A DNA stretch of 64,000 bases from NCBI RefSeq assembly GCF_002797755.1, contig NZ_PGFI01000013.1, forward strand, positions 337,172 through 401,171, read 5' to 3'. The stretch comes from Brevirhabdus pacifica (GTDB taxonomy: Bacteria; Pseudomonadota; Alphaproteobacteria; Rhodobacterales; Rhodobacteraceae). Of the stretch, positions 9,027 to 20,257 are shown in pieces; the first letter of the stretch is position 1; each line of letters begins with the position of its first letter. The translations under genes and the position numbers were made by a program. The notes under the pieces are model-generated. The model had not been told where the DNA came from. It ran no database searches and saw nothing but the letters and a program-made list of their open reading frames with translations.

Positions 9027-10051
9027 CCCCGGCCCTCGGGGCACCGCTGGCGCTTCTCCTGGGGGCGTTTCTCATGACCTCGGCATGGGCGGAAACGCCC
9101 CAGACAATCCTTCGCTTCGAGGATCTCGACGGCTGGGCCGAGGATGACCACCAGGCCGCGCTGGACGTTTTCCTGAACACCTGCCCCGACCTGCCGGACC
9201 CCGAATGGCAATCGCTTTGTGCTTTGGCGCAGGGCCGGCCCAACGCCCGCACCTTTTTCGAGCTGTTCTTCCGCCCGGTGCTTGTGGGGGGCGACGATCC
9301 GGCCCTTTTCACCGCCTATTTCGAACCCGAACTCGAGGGCGCCAGCACCCCCGACGGGCGCTATCGCTATCCCCTCTACACCCGCCCGCCCGAGCTGGAC
9401 GGGCAGTGGTTCACCCGCGCCGAGATCGAGGATCAGGCCCTGCTCGCCGGACGCGGGCTGGAGATTGCTTGGGTCGACGATCCGGTCGACGTCTTCTTCC
9501 TTCAGATCCAGGGATCGGGCCGCATCCGCCTGCGTGACGGCAGCATGGTGCGCGTGGGTTACGGCGGGGCCAACGGCCATCCCTATCGCTCCATCGGGCA
9601 GGAGTTGATCCGCCGGGGCCTGTTCAAGGCGCACCAGGTGTCAGCCCAGGTGATCCGCAACTGGGTCCGCCGCAATCCCGAGGAGGGGCGCGCCCTGTTG
9701 CAGCACAACCCGTCCTTTGTCTTTTTCCGCCGGATCGGCAACGTGCCCGCCCATCAGGGGCCACTGGGGGCGATGAACCGTTCGATCACGCCGATGCGGA
9801 CCGTGGCAGTGGATCCCGCCTTCACGCCGCTGGGCGCCCCGGTCTGGATCGAGAAGGGGGGCCGCAACCCGTTGCGGCGGCTGATGATTGCCCAGGATAC
9901 CGGCTCTGCCATCAAGGGCGCGCAGCGGGCCGACATCTTTTTCGGGACCGGCAAGGCCGCGGGTCGCGCCGCGGGCAGGGTGCGCGATGCCGGGCGCATG
10001 GTCGTGCTTCTGCCGATCGAGACCGCTTTCGCCCGCGTTCCGGAGGGCTGA
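9023..10051 (+). CDS. mltA: Membrane-bound lytic murein transglycosylase A
   Basis: MltA cleaves peptidoglycan between MurNAc and GlcNAc with formation of anhydro-MurNAc. The 342-residue protein starts with a signal sequence (MTPALGAPLALLLGAFLMTSAWA). The MltA core FTAYFEPELEG and IQGSGRIRLRDG follows, then the 3D domain with QDTGSAIKGAQRADIFFG, where the catalytic aspartate lies. No lipobox cysteine is evident, so it may be periplasmic or signal-anchored rather than a lipoprotein. The start overlaps the preceding stop by ATGA; smr follows 3 nt later. Confidence 0.93.
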   Translation: MTPALGAPLALLLGAFLMTSAWAETPQTILRFEDLDGWAEDDHQAALDVFLNTCPDLPDPEWQSLCALAQGRPNARTFFELFFRPVLVGGDDPALFTAYFEPELEGASTPDGRYRYPLYTRPPELDGQWFTRAEIEDQALLAGRGLEIAWVDDPVDVFFLQIQGSGRIRLRDGSMVRVGYGGANGHPYRSIGQELIRRGLFKAHQVSAQVIRNWVRRNPEEGRALLQHNPSFVFFRRIGNVPAHQGPLGAMNRSITPMRTVAVDPAFTPLGAPVWIEKGGRNPLRRLMIAQDTGSAIKGAQRADIFFGTGKAAGRAAGRVRDAGRMVVLLPIETAFARVPEG

Positions 10052-10054
10052 GCC

Positions 10055-10684
10055 GTGGCCGGGCGGAGGAAACGCGGGTTGAGGCCCGAGGAGGAGGAGC
10101 TTTGGCGCAAGGTGGCCCGGGGCGCGACCCCGCTGGTCCGGCCGCGCACCAAGCTGGGCATGTCGCTGGACGATGACAGCGCCAAACCCGCCGCATCCGA
10201 CGCGGGCAAGCCCCGGGCCGGATCGGGAACGGATCCAATCCAACCGTTCGAAGTGGGGCAGAAATCGCGCGGGCAGGCCGGGTCGCGCGCGCTGATGTCA
10301 GGCGAGGGTGCCGGCAAGCCCTCTGGCGCCGCCCTGCGGATGGACCGCAAGTCCTTTGGCAAGATGAAGCGCGGCAAGCTGCGTCCCGAAGGGCGCATCG
10401 ACCTGCACGGAATGACCCTGGACCAGGCCCAGCCCGCCCTGACCGGATTCATTCTTGAGGCCCATGCAAGGGGCAAGCGACTGGTGCTTGTGATCACGGG
10501 CAAGGGACGGACCAGCCGCGACAGCGGCGGCCCGGTGCCCGAGCGGGGCGGCGTCCTGCGCCGGCAGGTGCCGCTGTGGCTGGGGCAGGGCGCGCTGAAA
10601 TCCGCAATCCTGCAAGTCACCCCGGCCCATATCAGCCACGGCGGCGAGGGGGCCTATTACGTCTACCTCGCCCGCCGGAAGTAG
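10055..10684 (+). CDS. Smr domain protein
   Basis: The 209-residue basic protein has a disordered N-terminal half and a C-terminal Smr (MutS2-related) domain. Its hallmarks are IDLHGMTLDQAQPAL, then VLVITGKG and VTPAHISHGGEGAYYVYLAR. Smr domains act as nucleases or nucleic-acid binders; the target is unknown. GTG start, 3 nt after mltA, so probably translated from the same message. Confidence 0.88.
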   Translation: MAGRRKRGLRPEEEELWRKVARGATPLVRPRTKLGMSLDDDSAKPAASDAGKPRAGSGTDPIQPFEVGQKSRGQAGSRALMSGEGAGKPSGAALRMDRKSFGKMKRGKLRPEGRIDLHGMTLDQAQPALTGFILEAHARGKRLVLVITGKGRTSRDSGGPVPERGGVLRRQVPLWLGQGALKSAILQVTPAHISHGGEGAYYVYLARRK

Positions 10685-10710
10685 GCCGATCCGACCCCGC
10701 CGGCCCCGGC

Positions 10711-12017
<1,307 letters not shown>

Positions 12018-12021
<4 letters not shown>

Positions 12022-12575
12022 TTGTCGATGCTCTCCACGGTCAGGTTGCCGTTGGTATAGACACAGATGTCGGCGGCGATCGCCATTGCCTTGCGGGCGA
12101 CCTGTTCGGCGTCCAGATCGGTTTCCATCAGGCCCCGCGCGGCGGCCAGCGCGAAATTCCCGCCCGAGCCGATGGCGGCCACGTCGTTCTCGGGCTCCAG
12201 CACGTCGCCGGCACCCGTGATCACAAGAAGGTCGGTGCCGTCGGTGACGATCAGCATCGCCTCCAGTTTCTGGAGATACTTGTCGGTGCGCCAGTCCTTC
12301 GCCAGTTCGACCGAGGCGCGGGCCAGTTGGCCCGGCGTCGCCTCAAGCTTGGTTTCCAGCCGCTCCAGCAGGGTGAAGGCATCGGCTGTCGAACCGGCAA
12401 AGCCAGCCACCACGTCATGGCCGCCGGGCGACAGGCGCCGCACCTTGCGGGCGGTGCCCTTGATCACGGTCTGGCCCAGGCTGACCTGTCCGTCGCCAGC
12501 CACCACCACGCGGCCACCGCGACGTACGCCGATGATCGTGGTGCCGTGCCAGCCGGGGAAATCTGTCTCTGCCAT
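12018..12575 (-). CDS. hslV: ATP-dependent protease proteolytic subunit HslV
   Basis: HslV is the proteasome-like peptidase of HslUV. From [17 protein letters not shown] the product is 185 residues. Threonine 12, in HGTTI, would become the N-terminal nucleophile after propeptide removal. [13 protein letters not shown] and [14 protein letters not shown] are family signatures. An upstream start at 12620 is not supported by family length. It is translated just before hslU, with which it overlaps. Confidence 0.97.
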
Positions 12576-12645
12576 CCGGGAAACTCCTGCGACAAGGGCC
12601 TGGGGATGAGGCCAAAGCAAAGGGCGCCCGCGGGCGCCCGGAAAC

Positions 12646-12688
12646 CGCCCCGGACCAACCGTGCGAAGGCACGGCGTGGACCGGGGCG
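12646..12688 (-). terminator. Hairpin downstream of trxA
   Basis: A near-perfect ~19-bp stem (CGCCCCGG at one end, GTGC/GCAC at the tip) with a CTTC loop lies 17 bp after the trxA stop. It is followed by only a short GTTT run, so it is a plausible but not ideal intrinsic terminator. A second GC palindrome (GGGCGCCCGCGGGCGCCC) follows. Confidence 0.5.
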
Positions 12689-12704
12689 AAGAAAGACGTC
12701 AGGC

Positions 12705-13025
12705 TCAGATAGCCTCGTCGATCCAGCTCTGAAGTGCGGCCTTGGGCGCGGCGCCGACCTTGTTCGAGATGACTTCGCCATCCTTGAACATGAAGAGGGC
12801 GGGAATGCCGCGAACACCAAGCTGTGCCGGCGAGTTCGGGTTCTCGTCCACGTTGACCTTCACGATCTTGACCTTGCCGTCATACTGGTCCGACAGCTCT
12901 TCCAGCGCGGGGCCGATCTGCTTGCAAGGGCCGCACCATTCGGCCCAGAAATCCACGACGACGGGCACGTCGGACTGGCGGACGATTTCGTCGAAATTCG
13001 CATCGGTGGCGGCAACAGTTGCCAT
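12705..13025 (-). CDS. trxA: Thioredoxin
   Basis: Cytoplasmic dithiol-disulfide reductase of 106 residues. The active site WCGPC (C31, C34) lies in [14 protein letters not shown], and the cis-proline segment [11 protein letters not shown] is conserved. It is downstream of addA on the same strand with a 56-bp gap and is followed by a hairpin. Confidence 0.97.
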   Translation of the reverse strand: MATVAATDANFDEIVRQSDVPVVVDFWAEWCGPCKQIGPALEELSDQYDGKVKIVKVNVDENPNSPAQLGVRGIPALFMFKDGEVISNKVGAAPKAALQSWIDEAI

Positions 13026-13081
13026 TGGCAGTCCCTCCTTGGGGTTTGGCGCGAGGGCTCTCGCGTCGGGTTGATTGCAAC

Positions 13082-16000
13082 CTAGGTATCGCCGGCCAGA
13101 GGGTCAAGCGGCGCCCTCTCGGCCAATGCGGCGATGACAAGGTCCGTGGGCAGCGGCATGAGCGTCGCATCGCGCGTCCACAGGATCGCGCAATCGACCC
13201 GCCGCCCGGGGAAGATCTGTTCTGCCGCCTGGCAATAGGCCCCCATCTGGCGCAACAGGCCAAGCGGCACCTCCTGGGCGCTGGCGGGGACGACGGCGTT
13301 GGTCTTGAAATCGACGATGCGGACCGCGTCCGGTGACAGGATCACCCGGTCCATGATGCCATAGACGGGCCGGCCGCCAAGGGCGGGCAGGGGCGCGGTA
13401 AAGGGCACCTCGGCCAATGCGTCGGGCGCGAAGACGGGGTGCAGGGCAGGGGCCGACAGCACCGCCGCGGCTTCCTCCAGCAGGGCGGGGATCTCGTCGG
13501 GGCGGGCCTGGTCGCTGCTCCCCGACAGGATCGCGGCGGCGGCCTGCGGCCAGCGCGCGGCATCCATTCCGGGCAGAAGCTCCAGCAACAGATGGATCAT
13601 CCGCCCTTTGCGAAGGGCCGTTTCGGTGTCCATCGGCCCGTCCGCGCCAGCCGGGTCGTGGGGCCAGGTGCCCTCTCCCGGCAGGGACTTGGCGCCGCCC
13701 AGTTCCGAAGGGGTGAGGGGACGAAGCGGACGCGCCGGGGTCGCCGCGTGCTGCTTGATCCAGTCCGGCAGGGGAAGGCCTGCCGGGGCCGTCTCGGTCT
13801 GGGTCGGATCGGCAGCGCCGGGGGCTTCTATCCGTGCGCGGTGACCGGACCAGTCGCCCGTTTCCAGCCTCAGGATGTCAAATGGGTCATCCTCCGGCGC
13901 TTCGCCCTCGCCCTCGCCCAGGGCGAGGGGGGTCGCGCCAGCGGTCTCCATCGCCTCGGCCACCCGTCCGTACCAACTTTGCTGACCCTCGCCGACATCG
14001 CCCGCCGCGGTGACGATCAGCCATTGTTCGGCCCGGGTCATGGCGACGTAAAGCAGGCGCAGCCGCTCTTCCTCGACGCTTCGTTCCATGTCCGACAGCA
14101 CGTCGATGATCGCCTCGGGGCAATCCGGCCGGGCCTGCCGCCAAAGAGGCAGGTCGCGCCCGTCGCGATCCTCCATCAGGATCACCTCGTCGCGGATCTG
14201 GACCTTGCGGACGGCGGCGTCCGGCAGGATCACGATCGGTGCTTCAAGGCCCTTGGCTCCGTGGACGCTCATCACCCGGATCCGGTCGCCGGCGTTGTCG
14301 AGCTGTCGCTTGATGTCCAGCTCTCCGGCGGACAGCCAGCCAAGAAAGCCGGTCAGGCTGGGAATATCCAGCGTCTCGTAGGCAAGGGTCTGGCCAAGCA
14401 GCGCGTCGATCCCGTCTTCGGCCTCGGTGCCCAGCTGGGCGATCAGCCGTTCGCGGCCGCCGTGACGGGTCAGGATCCTCTCGATCAACTCATAGGGGCG
14501 CAGGAAATCGGCGTTGCGCAGCAGGTCGCGCAGGATTTCCATCGTCTCGGGGAATTCGTCCTGGCGCCGGCGAAGCGTCGTCCAGAGGTATTTCTCGGCC
14601 AGCGGCCGGTTGTGGGCCAGGTCGTAAAGCTGCCGTTCGCTCCACCCCAGCAGGGGCGAGCGGAGGGCGGCGGCGAGGGACAGCGAATCCTCGTTCGTGG
14701 CCAGGAAGGACAGCAAGGCCGAGAGGTCCTTGACCGCCAGCTCGCCCCCCACCTTCAGCCGGTCGGCGCCGGCCATCGGCAGCCCCTCGGCTTTGCAGGC
14801 GCGGATGATCTCGTGGAACAGATCCGACCGGCGCTGAACCAGCACCAGGAAATCGCCGGGCCGGATGGGGCGCGCGCCGCCCTTTTCGTCCGGCATCGGC
14901 GTGCCGATCATCGCCTTGATGCGCCGCGCGATCCGCCGGGCCAGCACCACCTCGTGGTGGTTCGAGGCGGGCTTGTCCACCGGATCGGTCCAGGCGGGCT
15001 TATCTGCCTCCTCGGTCTTCTCGACCACGGGCCAAAGGTCGACGCGCCCCGGCAGGTCCGACTTGAACGCCCGGTGCAGGGTTTCGCCCCCCAGGCCGTT
15101 TGCATCGCCATCCCGGAACGCCAGATCCACCAGTCGAAGGATCGGTTCGGCCGAGCGGAAGGAGTAGAGCAGGCTTTCCTCCTGCAACGGCTGCTGGATC
15201 GCGCCAAGTGCGTCACGGAAATGCAGCTTCAGCCGGTCGAAAGCGGCCGGATCGGCGCCCTGGAAGGAATAGATCGACTGTTTCTTGTCCCCGACCACAA
15301 AAATCGAGCGCTGGGCCTCGTGCCGCGCCCCCTGGCCGGAGGTGAATTCCCGCGCCAGCATCGTGATCACGTCCCACTGTGCCGGAGAAGTGTCCTGTGC
15401 CTCGTCGACCAGTATGTGGTCGATGCCGCCGTCCAGCTTGAAGAGGACCCAGTCGGCGACGGCCGGATCGGTCAGCAGGCGGCGTGCGCCCAAGATCAGG
15501 TCGTCGAAATCAAGCCAGCCGCGCTGTTGCTTACGGGCCGAATAATCCGGCAGGAACAGGTTGGCCAACCGGTGCAGCGCCCGCGCCCGTTGCAGCGACA
15601 TCAGCGCCATGCGCCGGGGCCGTCCCGCCGCCACCCGCTCGAACCAGTCGTGAAGCGGCTCCAACAAGGGGCCGAGGGCGGTCCGCGTATCCTTGGTCGG
15701 TGTGCTGCCGGTCTTGACGGTGAAGGGCTCCTTGGCGGTTTCGCCGGTCAGGAAACACCCCTCCAGCTCGCGCAGGACAGCCAGGGAAGGGGGGCGCGCC
15801 ACGATGGCACGCAGCTTCTTCAACAGCCCCTGGTCCGAGACTTTGCCCGCCTCCAGCGCCGGGGCGATGGCGGTGACAAGATCCTCCTCCTCGCCGGTCA
15901 GAACGTCGGCCAGCAGGCGCTCGACACTGTCGTTGGCATCAAGGCCGCAGCACCGCAGGAAGGCGCCCTCGTCCAGCGGTTGCAGAAGGATGTCGGCGCG

Positions 16001-16585
16001 GGCCACGATCCCCGCCAGCAGCGCCGTCGGATCATCCCCCGAAAGGAAGGTCGCCATCGTGTCGATGGCCCCGACACGCCCGTCCGAAGCCATTTCCTCC
16101 AGAACCTCCTCGCGCAGCAGGGCAGCGGCGCGGTCGTCCATCTCGGTGAAGCGCGGCGAAACGCCGGCCTCCAGCGGAAAGCGGCGCAGCAGCGTGGCGC
16201 AGAAGGAATGGATCGTCTGGATTTTCAGGCCGCCGGGCGTTTCGATGGCCCGGGCAAAGAGGGTGCGGGCCCGCTTGCGGGCCTCGGGCGTGTTCTCGTC
16301 GGCAGGCACGCCAAGGGTTTCCAGCTCCTCGGCAAGCTTCTTGTCGGCAAGCATCGCCCAGGCTCCAAGCCTTTTGAAGAGCCTGTTTTGCATCTCGGAC
16401 GCGGCGGCCTTGGTATAGGTCAGACACAGGATGCGTTCGGGCAGAACCTCCTTCAGCAGAAGCCGCGCCACCCTATCGGTCAGCACCCGGGTCTTGCCCG
16501 AACCGGCGTTGGCCGACAGCCAGGTCGATGCCAGCGGCTCGGCCGCGCGTACCTGGGCCTCGGTGGCGTCGTCGCGTCGGATCAT
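13082..16585 (-). CDS. addA: Double-strand break repair helicase AddA
   Basis: AddA is the UvrD-type helicase-nuclease subunit of AddAB, which resects DNA ends for RecA. The 1167-residue protein starts [20 protein letters not shown]. It has the Walker [16 protein letters not shown], helicase motif [28 protein letters not shown], and [15 protein letters not shown]. The C-terminal RecB-type nuclease contains [20 protein letters not shown]. The ATG at 16585 overlaps the addB stop; a longer frame to 16846 reads through addB and is rejected. Confidence 0.96.
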   Translation of the reverse strand: MIRRDDATEAQVRAAEPLASTWLSANAGSGKTRVLTDRVARLLLKEVLPERILCLTYTKAAASEMQNRLFKRLGAWAMLADKKLAEELETLGVPADENTPEARKRARTLFARAIETPGGLKIQTIHSFCATLLRRFPLEAGVSPRFTEMDDRAAALLREEVLEEMASDGRVGAIDTMATFLSGDDPTALLAGIVARADILLQPLDEGAFLRCCGLDANDSVERLLADVLTGEEEDLVTAIAPALEAGKVSDQGLLKKLRAIVARPPSLAVLRELEGCFLTGETAKEPFTVKTGSTPTKDTRTALGPLLEPLHDWFERVAAGRPRRMALMSLQRARALHRLANLFLPDYSARKQQRGWLDFDDLILGARRLLTDPAVADWVLFKLDGGIDHILVDEAQDTSPAQWDVITMLAREFTSGQGARHEAQRSIFVVGDKKQSIYSFQGADPAAFDRLKLHFRDALGAIQQPLQEESLLYSFRSAEPILRLVDLAFRDGDANGLGGETLHRAFKSDLPGRVDLWPVVEKTEEADKPAWTDPVDKPASNHHEVVLARRIARRIKAMIGTPMPDEKGGARPIRPGDFLVLVQRRSDLFHEIIRACKAEGLPMAGADRLKVGGELAVKDLSALLSFLATNEDSLSLAAALRSPLLGWSERQLYDLAHNRPLAEKYLWTTLRRRQDEFPETMEILRDLLRNADFLRPYELIERILTRHGGRERLIAQLGTEAEDGIDALLGQTLAYETLDIPSLTGFLGWLSAGELDIKRQLDNAGDRIRVMSVHGAKGLEAPIVILPDAAVRKVQIRDEVILMEDRDGRDLPLWRQARPDCPEAIIDVLSDMERSVEEERLRLLYVAMTRAEQWLIVTAAGDVGEGQQSWYGRVAEAMETAGATPLALGEGEGEAPEDDPFDILRLETGDWSGHRARIEAPGAADPTQTETAPAGLPLPDWIKQHAATPARPLRPLTPSELGGAKSLPGEGTWPHDPAGADGPMDTETALRKGRMIHLLLELLPGMDAARWPQAAAAILSGSSDQARPDEIPALLEEAAAVLSAPALHPVFAPDALAEVPFTAPLPALGGRPVYGIMDRVILSPDAVRIVDFKTNAVVPASAQEVPLGLLRQMGAYCQAAEQIFPGRRVDCAILWTRDATLMPLPTDLVIAALAERAPLDPLAGDT

Positions 16586-19569
16586 CCCACCTCCTCCGGC
16601 CCGGGTTCGCTGCTTTCGTCCCACTCGCCGAAGCGCGCCAGATGGTCGTAGTCCCGCGCATCGGTGCGCAGGTTCATCGCCCGGCGCGAGGTATAGCCGC
16701 GCTCGGGCATAGACCAGGCGCGGATCAGCTCGGCCAGATCGGTCCAGATCGCTTGGGCGGTTCCGGGCTCCAGCCTGTGCACCGTCGTCTTGGGCTTGCT
16801 GCCGAGCGAGATGTAGGTGACGGCCGAGACGCTGGCGCCGGCGCAATCCTCGAACGCGCCCTGCTCGATCATCGCGGCTTCCAACAGGAGCTGCTTGTCG
16901 AAATGCTCGATCATGGGTTTCGTCGGAGCCTCGCCGGTCTTGTAGTCATAGACCACCATCGTGCCGTCGTTCTGCCGGTCGATGCGGTCCACCTTGCCGG
17001 TGAGGGTGAAATCCAGATCGCCGAGGGGCAGGGTGCGCTTTTCCTCGATCACCAGAGGGGCGCCCTCCTGCCGGCGGCGGATCTCCTCCTCGATAAACCA
17101 GTCTGCGACCCGGTCCAGCCGCGCCAGCCAGATCCGGCGGGTGGTGGGCCAGGGCACGTCCTGCTCCATCCGGCGGGCGGCGATGCCCATCAGAAGGTCC
17201 CGTGGCTCCTGTGGAAGAGCCGCTTTTGTCTCGCGGATGAATTCGTCAAGGATGTCATGCAGAACCGTGCCGCGCAGGGGCGGGTCGGGTTCAGGCCGTA
17301 GCGGATCAAGCTTATTGAGGCGCAGCACGTGGCGGGCATAGATCGCGTAGGGATCGCGGATCAGCGTCTGGATACTGGTCACCGAAAGGTTGCGCGGCCG
17401 CGCGTGGACCGGGGGCCTGGGCGAGGGGCGTCGCGCCGGCGGCAGGGGCCGGGCCGGGCGTTCCATCGCCGCGGCGAGGTCCAGGTATCGCCGGCCTCTC
17501 GCGCGCATGGCGTCCAGCACCTCGGGCCCGTCCTGATCGCCCGACAGGCCGTTCAGCAGGTTGACCAGACGGTTCAGCCAGCGGGAGGGGACGGTCTCGG
17601 CCTCGGCGTTGCGGATGGCGCGGGACAGGAGGACCCGGGGGGCGGCAACCGCCTGCTGGAAGTCATGGGCCGACAGGCCGATGCCGCGTTCCGGCAGCAA
17701 CAACCTCGCCTGGTGGCGAAGCGACCGGTTGAGCCACGGATCGGGGGTCGGCATGGCGGGCCATGTGCCGTCGTTCAAACCGCCCAGAACCACCAGGTCG
17801 GCGCCCTGCACCCGCGCCTCCAGCGTCCCCCAGATCATCACGTCGGGATGCGCCTCCTGGGTGCGGCGCACCTCTTCGCCCGACAGGAGCTTGTCCAGAA
17901 GGGCGGCGTAATCCGCCGGGGTGATGGCGGCACAATATTCGGCCTCGGCGCGCATTTCGGCCAAGATTCGAGCCGCTTTCTGGCCCGCGTCCTTCTGCCA
18001 GAGCTCGCCTGCCTCATCCGTCGCGCCCTCGCGATCCGCAGTTTCCACACCGTCGGGCGTCTGACCAAGGGCCAGGGCCTCGGCCACGGCAACGTGGCGG
18101 TCGACGATGCGCCCAAGGGGGCCGGTCCCCACGCCGCCCAGCCCGTCCAGCGTGCGCGCCAGCCAGTCGGTCCAGGCCACCGCGCCCGCCTCGTCGCGAC
18201 GGGCGGCCCAGGCGCGCAGGTCATCGTCTGTCGGGAACACCGGGCCCGAGCGGCGCAGCGACAGCTCCAGCTCCCGCGTCAGGCGCAGATGCTCGCCCCG
18301 CCCGGCCGGGCCGGAATGGGTCATCGGGTGCTTGAGCAGGGTCAGCAGGCTCTCGGCCGAGAGTTTCTGATCGATCAGCGCCGCCACGTGGCGCAGGAAA
18401 CGCCCCGGCGCCGAGAGGTGCAGCGGCATGCCCGCGCTGTCGTCGGGTCGAATGTGCCAGCGGTCCAGCGCCGCCGTGACCTGGCGCGAGAGCATCCGGT
18501 CGGGGGTGATGAGCGCCGCGCGCCTGCCCTCTGCCACCGCCTCGCGCAGGCTGAGGGCGATGGCCAGCGCCTCGGACCGAACCGAAGGCGCCTCGATCAG
18601 GTCCACAGCTTCCATGGCGGGGGCAACGGGGCCAAGCGCGGGGCCCTCGGACATCCACTGATCGGTGACGGGGGCGGGGCGCAGCGCCAGCGAGACCAGC
18701 GCATTGCGCGCCCTTGGCTCGGGCGCGCCGGGGCACCAGTTGGCAACCTCGGCCGGCTGCATGTCGAGGCTGTCGAGCAACCGCGCGAAACGGAATTGCG
18801 GGTGATCCTCGGCGGTGAAGGCATCGTCCAGCGCCTGCCAGCCATGGTCGGGCATGGCGAAATCGAACCCGGGCAGCACCACGGCGCCCTGGGGCAGCCG
18901 TGCCACCGCTTGCAGGAAAAGCGAGGTTGCCCCCCGCGACCCGGTCGAACCCGCCACGATCACCGGGTTCTGCGGCGGCGCGGTCTGCCACAGGGCGATC
19001 AGCCGTTCGATCGCGGCGCGCTGCCGGGCCTCGCGGTCCATCTCGGCGCCGCCGGTCTCGAGGAAGCGTGTGACGAGGTTCAGGAAACGCAAACTGCGCT
19101 GCCAATGGCCGGAAAGCTGGCCGACATCCAACCCTTCCAGTCGTTCGAACGGAACGCCCTCGCCCTGCATCTCGTCGAGAAGGGCGGCAAGGCTGGCCGC
19201 CAGGTCGAAGATCGCCGCGCGGGGGGCAAGGTCAGGCTCCTGTTCCAGCAGGCGGGCGATGAGTTGTGCCAGCAGAAGCTGTCGGCGCAGGGGCGGCAGG
19301 GCCGGGGGCAGATCGGCCAGGTCGGGATGGGCCGAGACATCGGTAATCAGTCGGATGCGGGGCAGCAAACGGGGCGTGCCATCCGCGAAAAGCTCGCCCA
19401 CCCGCCGGGCCATTCGCCGTGTGTTGACGTAAAGATCGACCCGCGCCAATTCTGCGGGGTCCGCCCCCTCAAGACGCGAAAGCAGGCCCTTTACAAGGTA
19501 TTTCGGAAAATCACAGCCCGGTGGCAGTGCCAGGATCCGGGGCTGCCCCGAGGGGTCAAACAAGACCAC
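16582..19569 (-). CDS. addB: Double-strand break repair protein AddB
   Basis: Alphaproteobacterial AddB, the second subunit of AddAB. The 995-residue protein begins at a GTG (MVLFDPSGQPRILALPPGCD). It has the AddB-type inactivated helicase half (PVIVAGSTGSRGATSLFLQA) and a C-terminal PD-(D/E)XK nuclease: FTLTGKVDRIDRQNDG then VVYDYKTGEAP. It overlaps the sugar nucleotidyltransferase gene by 14 nt upstream and addA by 4 nt downstream. Confidence 0.94.
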   Translation of the reverse strand: MVLFDPSGQPRILALPPGCDFPKYLVKGLLSRLEGADPAELARVDLYVNTRRMARRVGELFADGTPRLLPRIRLITDVSAHPDLADLPPALPPLRRQLLLAQLIARLLEQEPDLAPRAAIFDLAASLAALLDEMQGEGVPFERLEGLDVGQLSGHWQRSLRFLNLVTRFLETGGAEMDREARQRAAIERLIALWQTAPPQNPVIVAGSTGSRGATSLFLQAVARLPQGAVVLPGFDFAMPDHGWQALDDAFTAEDHPQFRFARLLDSLDMQPAEVANWCPGAPEPRARNALVSLALRPAPVTDQWMSEGPALGPVAPAMEAVDLIEAPSVRSEALAIALSLREAVAEGRRAALITPDRMLSRQVTAALDRWHIRPDDSAGMPLHLSAPGRFLRHVAALIDQKLSAESLLTLLKHPMTHSGPAGRGEHLRLTRELELSLRRSGPVFPTDDDLRAWAARRDEAGAVAWTDWLARTLDGLGGVGTGPLGRIVDRHVAVAEALALGQTPDGVETADREGATDEAGELWQKDAGQKAARILAEMRAEAEYCAAITPADYAALLDKLLSGEEVRRTQEAHPDVMIWGTLEARVQGADLVVLGGLNDGTWPAMPTPDPWLNRSLRHQARLLLPERGIGLSAHDFQQAVAAPRVLLSRAIRNAEAETVPSRWLNRLVNLLNGLSGDQDGPEVLDAMRARGRRYLDLAAAMERPARPLPPARRPSPRPPVHARPRNLSVTSIQTLIRDPYAIYARHVLRLNKLDPLRPEPDPPLRGTVLHDILDEFIRETKAALPQEPRDLLMGIAARRMEQDVPWPTTRRIWLARLDRVADWFIEEEIRRRQEGAPLVIEEKRTLPLGDLDFTLTGKVDRIDRQNDGTMVVYDYKTGEAPTKPMIEHFDKQLLLEAAMIEQGAFEDCAGASVSAVTYISLGSKPKTTVHRLEPGTAQAIWTDLAELIRAWSMPERGYTSRRAMNLRTDARDYDHLARFGEWDESSEPGPEEVG

Positions 19570-20257
19570 CCTCCGTCAGCATGGCCTCGGCGGTCTCGAT
19601 CCCCTCGGGGCGGCCGACGTCGCACCAGCCGCCGTCGTGCAGCGTGCCGTAGGTCCGGCCGGCGGCCAGGGTCAGGTCCCACAGCTTGTTCACCGAGAAG
19701 GAGGTTTCGGGGATGGTCTTCAGCAGGTCGGTGCGGATGATCTGCGCCCCGGTGTAGACCTCACCCGGGCCGCGGCCGATACGCCCGTCGGGGGACAGGA
19801 TGAAATCGCCCTTGCCGCGATAGCCGGTCGCGCGCGCCCGGGGCACCAGCAGCAAAAGCGCGTCCATCCGCGTCGGATCCCAGGCCGAAAGCAACTGGCC
19901 CAACGGGTTCGATCCCGTCCAGATCGCGTCTGTGTTCAGGGTAAAGACCGGATCCGGCCCCAGCAGCGGAAGCGCGTGGCGCAGGCCGCCGCCGGTCTCG
20001 AGGATCTCGGGCATTTCGTGGGAAATGCGGATATCCTCGCGCCCGGCCAGGTGGTCGGCGATCTGCTCGCCCAGGTAATGGGTGTTGACCACCTTGCGCG
20101 GAATGCCGGCCCGGTCGACCACATCCAACGCATGATCCAGCAGCGGCTTGCCCCCCACACGCACCAGCGGCTTTGGCATGTCCCGGGTCAGCGGGCCCAT
20201 GCGCGTGCCGAAGCCGGCGGCGTAGATCAGGATGCTGTCTGGACTGCTGGCTGGCAT
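19556..20257 (-). CDS. Sugar-phosphate nucleotidyltransferase, MurU-like
   Basis: The 233-residue protein is a nucleotidyltransferase: IYAAGFGTRMGPLTRDMPKPLVRVGGKPLL holds the GxGTRM loop and the KPL motif. The product partner is inferred from context. The next gene upstream is an AmgK-like sugar kinase, and AmgK plus MurU form the MurNAc salvage route in Pseudomonas (MurNAc-1-phosphate to UDP-MurNAc). It overlaps amgK by 31 nt and addB by 14 nt, so it is translated within the same message. Confidence 0.85.
   Translation of the reverse strand: MPASSPDSILIYAAGFGTRMGPLTRDMPKPLVRVGGKPLLDHALDVVDRAGIPRKVVNTHYLGEQIADHLAGREDIRISHEMPEILETGGGLRHALPLLGPDPVFTLNTDAIWTGSNPLGQLLSAWDPTRMDALLLLVPRARATGYRGKGDFILSPDGRIGRGPGEVYTGAQIIRTDLLKTIPETSFSVNKLWDLTLAAGRTYGTLHDGGWCDVGRPEGIETAEAMLTEGGLV

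Noticed and set aside
13439..16651. 1070-residue plus-strand frame antisense to addA
   Set aside because: A shadow of GC-rich codon bias opposite a gene with all AddA motifs; no family motif in the translation.
17329..19740. 803-residue plus-strand frame antisense to addB
   Set aside because: Same shadow effect; Gln/Arg/Gly-rich without recognisable domain.
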